Under the pieces are notes generated by a model. That model was not told the DNA's origin and made no database searches. It saw only the letters and a list, made by a program, of their open reading frames with translations. The translations under genes were made by a program, and so were the position numbers. DNA of 64,000 nt from Nocardia arizonensis (lineage in GTDB: Bacteria; Actinomycetota; Actinomycetes; Mycobacteriales; Mycobacteriaceae): NCBI RefSeq assembly GCF_001310275.1, contig NZ_LGYZ01000082.1, forward strand, positions 1-64,000, given 5' to 3'. Shown piece after piece: positions 61,259 through 64,000 of the stretch; the first letter of the stretch is position 1; the number at the start of each line of letters is the position of its first letter.

Positions 61259-62424
61259 TGGCCAAGGACCTCACCCTCTCGGCGATGCGCGGGTGGGCCG
61301 GGTGGGAGCAGGGCGCCCAGGCTCGTGAGGAGGCGGTGGTCGAGTGGGGCCGGGCGTCGACGACGAAGTCGGGTCGGTCGCTGCGCCCGGATCCGATGAG
61401 TGAGAAGGCCGCGATCGCGCAGTTGTCGCGCTGGTCGGAGTTCATGGCCACGATTCCGCTGGAGGACCGCGACGCCTGGTCGAAAGCCGCGTCGCAGACG
61501 GCCGGGCTGTTCGCGGTCGCGAGTCTGCGGACCGAGACCACACCGGGGCCGTTGGATCGGCTCGCGCGTCAGCTGGCGCGGGCGGCGCAGATGCCTGCGC
61601 ATCAGCGGCGTCCGGAGCCGGTGCACGGGCCGGGGATGCGCGCGGTCGGTCGGATGTTGTGGGCGATGGGTTCACCGGAGGCCGCGACGCTGGCGTTGGT
61701 GGCGGCGATGGCCGACTGCATGGTCACCATCACCGACATGCTCGAGATGTCCGGGCGCGCTGTGCAGGCTCGCGAGATGGCCGGCCACGCCCGCCAGGCG
61801 CTGACCGAGATCCACAAACGCGCCGCCGGGATCGACCCCTATCGTCCGCATGTGCGCGAGCTCGGGTCTCCGGCCTGGGCCGCCGAGCAGCGCACCGCTG
61901 CGATCCTGAACCGTACGGACCGAGGCGCGGTGGAGGCCGAGATCGGCGAGCAGCACCGCATGTGGAACAACCGTCGAGTCACCGACGCGAACTGGTCGAA
62001 CTATCAGCGCGTCGACGACCACGGGCACCCCACCGGTCCCAAACCAGCGGGCAAGCCCACCCGCACGTTCGTCGTGCAACGCCGGGTCGGGGTACCGACA
62101 CCGCCGGGCAACACGGCGCGGATCACGATGGCCGCTGTCGAAGCCGCCGCGGCGAAAGCCGCAGCGGTCGAGGAGAAGCAGCAGCGCATCCGCGACCGCG
62201 CTCAAAGGATCTGGCGACTGGTAGGCGAGCGTCCGACCCGATCGCGGCCGTCGGTCGACGAGCGGTTCCCCGATCTCGATGACGACTCCTACGGCCAACC
62301 GCCGTCGAGCACACCGAACCGACCGGAGCCGTCGCGGTCGACACCGTCATCGAGGGAGTGGGAGCAATACCGGCCCCCGCCCGGTCGACCCGATCGCGGG
62401 CGCGGTGGCGGCATGGAGCGCTGA
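61252..62424 (+). CDS. 5'-truncated mobile-element protein (possible relaxase/mobilisation C-terminus)
   Basis: About 390 residues of a helix-rich, basic protein. The native reading starts at the breakpoint with HLAKDLTLSAMRGWAGWEQ; the frame is open back to 61138 but that part is antisense to queA. Blocks such as LDRLARQLARAAQ, GRMLWAMGSPEAATLALVAAMADCM and the repetitive ARITMAAVEAAAAKAAAVEE tail resemble C-terminal regions of actinobacterial mobilisation or conjugation proteins, but no catalytic motif is left. Ends 4 bases from a convergent Spd-like membrane gene. Function assignment is tentative. Confidence 0.5.
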   Translation, partial: GHLAKDLTLSAMRGWAGWEQGAQAREEAVVEWGRASTTKSGRSLRPDPMSEKAAIAQLSRWSEFMATIPLEDRDAWSKAASQTAGLFAVASLRTETTPGPLDRLARQLARAAQMPAHQRRPEPVHGPGMRAVGRMLWAMGSPEAATLALVAAMADCMVTITDMLEMSGRAVQAREMAGHARQALTEIHKRAAGIDPYRPHVRELGSPAWAAEQRTAAILNRTDRGAVEAEIGEQHRMWNNRRVTDANWSNYQRVDDHGHPTGPKPAGKPTRTFVVQRRVGVPTPPGNTARITMAAVEAAAAKAAAVEEKQQRIRDRAQRIWRLVGERPTRSRPSVDERFPDLDDDSYGQPPSSTPNRPEPSRSTPSSREWEQYRPPPGRPDRGRGGGMER

Positions 62425-62428
62425 CCGG

Positions 62429-63133
62429 CTACCGGTCGCCGCCGGTCCCGGCTGTCGTCTCCGAACTGGCGGCGCTGCGCTCCTCGGTATCGCTTTCGGC
62501 GGTTTCCTCGCTGTTGTCGTCGCTTCCGTCCTGCTTCCACCACACGTCGTCGACGTCCGGGGGCGCCGGGCGGTCGAAGAGATCGCGGCCGATGTAGTGG
62601 GTTGGCCTGTGGGTCGCCGCCTTCTCACGCAACGAGGCTTCGATCTGGTTGGGGATGATCGTGTCGAGCAGGACGTAACCGCAGACGCAGAGCAGCAGGA
62701 ACACCGGTGGGACGGCGACGACGGTCATGGTCTCGCCGGTGCCCAGGTCGGTCGGATTGCGGGAGATCACCGTGACGTTCCCGACCACGCTGGCCACCGC
62801 GAATCCCGCCATCAGCAGCAGATAGAACCAGTGCAACGGCTTGAGACGGTCATGGGCCTCGCTCAGCCCGAACAACACAATGTAGGTGTAGGCAACCTGG
62901 GCGACGGTGAGCCCGACCACCACCGGCCACAACCAGGTCAGGTACTCCGGAACTCCGGCCGCTTTCGCCAAGGTGGCCGTGAAGGTGAACGACCCGATCC
63001 CAGCGGCGACGACCAGCGCGAGCGCCAGGCCCTGAAGAATCCGCGGCATCACGAACCAGACCTGCCGCGGGAAGCCGGAACGACCCGAGGCGGGGACGGG
63101 GATAAGGACGTCGGGGCGCGAATCGTTGCTCAT
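62429..63133 (-). CDS. Spd/DUF2637-like membrane protein of a conjugative element
   Basis: A 234-residue protein with four membrane helices between residues 30 and 155 (LALALVVAAGIGSFTFTATLAKAAG, LTWLWPVVVGLTVAQVAYTYIVLF, WFYLLLMAGFAVASVVGNVTVI, VVAVPPVFLLLCVCGYVLLDTII) and an acidic hydrophilic tail. The layout and the SFTFTATLAKAAGVPEYLTWLWPVVVGLTVA pattern fit the spread/DUF2637 proteins encoded by actinobacterial plasmids and integrative elements, involved in intramycelial or cell-to-cell DNA spread. AGGAGG lies 8 bases before the ATG. Confidence 0.7.
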   Translation of the reverse strand: MSNDSRPDVLIPVPASGRSGFPRQVWFVMPRILQGLALALVVAAGIGSFTFTATLAKAAGVPEYLTWLWPVVVGLTVAQVAYTYIVLFGLSEAHDRLKPLHWFYLLLMAGFAVASVVGNVTVISRNPTDLGTGETMTVVAVPPVFLLLCVCGYVLLDTIIPNQIEASLREKAATHRPTHYIGRDLFDRPAPPDVDDVWWKQDGSDDNSEETAESDTEERSAASSETTAGTGGDR

Positions 63134-63464
63134 CCGGGGTTCCTCCTACAGCGAGCGAGCACCGGGAAACCCGGTCTCACCAGCGTAACGACCACACCGA
63201 CAGCCGACCTCAGCAATCATTCTGGCGGACAACGCATTCCGCGTACCCGCAGGGCTTGCACGACAGTGTCCGCGATCGTCGACCGCGCCTCGGAAGTGGT
63301 CGAAAAACCGGACATCGCCGCAAGAATTGCGGTGGGAGAGGGTATCGGCCTTATCCGGACGGGGTTCGATCTCGGTCCGCCGGAACCCTTTCGACGTTGC
63401 TGGGTCTTTTGGTGCTGCCGCACCCTCCCTCAGCGGGAGGGCTTGCCTCGGATATTCGTGCGGG
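63134..63464. other. Intergenic stretch with two hairpins
   Basis: No gene is supported in these 331 bases. ACCGGG-AAA-CCCGGT near 63163 forms a small hairpin. CCCTCCC (63423-63429) and GGGAGGG (63435-63441) form a 7-bp stem with a 5-nt loop that may end the minus-strand gene at 63465. Nothing like an origin or attachment site was identified. Confidence 0.4.
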
Positions 63465-64000
63465 TCACCGCAGGCGCAGGGTGCGGGAGACGATGAGCGC
63501 GTCGATCAGTTCTTGCGCGGCCGCGACGGTGGCGGCGTGCTCGCTGGTGGCCAGGCCGCCGTGGCGTGCGCGGCGGGCGAGTTCGTGCAACACCTCACGG
63601 GTACTGCGCGGGGAACCGAGCACCGTCGTGACGGCCTGGCGGTGCTCGGCGCCGCGACCCGGTGGTGGGGCCTTGGTCGGCGGTGGCGTTTCGGGGACCG
63701 GCGGGGCCTGAGCACCGAGAGCGTCGGAGTGCGCGACCCACAGATCGAACAACAGCGGTTGATACTGCTGGTGCCGCCACAGCTGCCCGTCGGTGATCGG
63801 CGGATCGGAGCGCATTCGACGCGCGAGTCCGCGCAGCGTCTTCTCGATCGCGAGAGGGTCGGACAGCACCCGATCGACGGCGCCGTCGGTGCTGGGTGGT
63901 CGACTGCGTTCGACCACGCGCTCGCGGATCTCCTCGCGGATTTCGACGACGCGACCCCGCTGTGGGCGGCGCGGCGTTCCTCGGACGCGAGTCGACGACA
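63465..64000 (-). CDS. C-terminal part of an unknown protein, cut by window edge
   Basis: The last 177 codons of a gene entering from the right. The visible protein is charged and helical, with REEIRERVVERSRPP, LAIEKTLRGLARRMRS, a proline-rich hinge (PETPPPTKAPPPGRG) and LHELARRARHGGLATSEHAATVAAAQELIDALI. It lies in the mobile-element-like segment and is probably a plasmid/ICE accessory gene. The true start is outside the window; an internal GTG at 63917 is not needed. Confidence 0.5.
   Translation of the reverse strand, partial: SSTRVRGTPRRPQRGRVVEIREEIRERVVERSRPPSTDGAVDRVLSDPLAIEKTLRGLARRMRSDPPITDGQLWRHQQYQPLLFDLWVAHSDALGAQAPPVPETPPPTKAPPPGRGAEHRQAVTTVLGSPRSTREVLHELARRARHGGLATSEHAATVAAAQELIDALIVSRTLRLR

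Noticed and set aside
63256..63711. 151-residue plus-strand frame at the right edge
   Set aside because: It is partly antisense to the better-supported minus-strand gene that runs open to the window edge, and has no ribosome site.

Overview
The window looks like a chromosomal segment of a high-GC mycolic-acid actinobacterium, most likely a Nocardia or close Nocardiaceae relative. Three things point there: the strong G/C bias at third codon positions; several starts placed 6-7 nt after a TANNNT -10 box (leaderless style); and a gene order that follows the Mycobacterium tuberculosis block from serA1 through ilvC-ilvN-ilvB, a cfp6-like PH-domain gene, doxX, lppZ, gatB, pfkA, gatA, gatC and the ACT-domain gene (roughly Rv2996c-Rv3013). 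That comparison is from memory and was not computed.

Layout. 1-1731: the 5' end of serA, a 38-residue peptide gene and two tandem cold-shock genes. 1920-7886: a myo-inositol catabolic locus (iolE-iolC-iolB-iolD on the minus strand, divergent from iolG), with a readable promoter and palindromic operator between the arms. 7951-9108: an orphan m5C DNA methyltransferase. 9323-13783: the ilvBNC operon with a leaderless leader peptide and attenuator, then the cfp6-like gene. 14143-15984: ilvD. 16141-18960: an accessory islet (membrane-anchored alpha/alpha-toroid protein, EamA permease, divergent TrpF-like enzyme), followed by a frameshifted IS630-type remnant. 19415-26179: doxX, lppZ, gatB, a lipoprotein hydrolase, a tandem antitoxin-like protein and pfkA.

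26346-54910 lies between pfkA and gatA, which are adjacent in M. tuberculosis. It is a roughly 28.8-kb signalling island. It holds three transmembrane Ser/Thr kinases, two beta-lactamase-fold lipoproteins, two NarL-type two-component systems, a MacB-like ABC exporter, and a phospholipase A2-like protein translationally coupled to a membrane alpha/beta-hydrolase. It also holds an SRPBCC gene under a KstR-like operator and a complete SigF partner-switching module: fused RsbW-MEDS-ATPase protein, SigF, RsbW, RsbV, single-domain receiver, CHASE3 histidine kinase, receiver-PP2C phosphatase and PAS-ANTAR protein.

54960-60435 returns to the conserved block (gatA, gatC, ACT protein) with a GNAT enzyme, two small envelope or secreted proteins and an orphan AAA-type ATPase. 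From 60551 a 5'-truncated queA abuts, at about 61,255, a 5'-truncated gene, a Spd/DUF2637-like membrane protein and a further partial gene. These look like pieces of an actinobacterial conjugative element, so the junction is a rearrangement or insertion breakpoint. No CRISPR array, rRNA or tRNA gene was seen.
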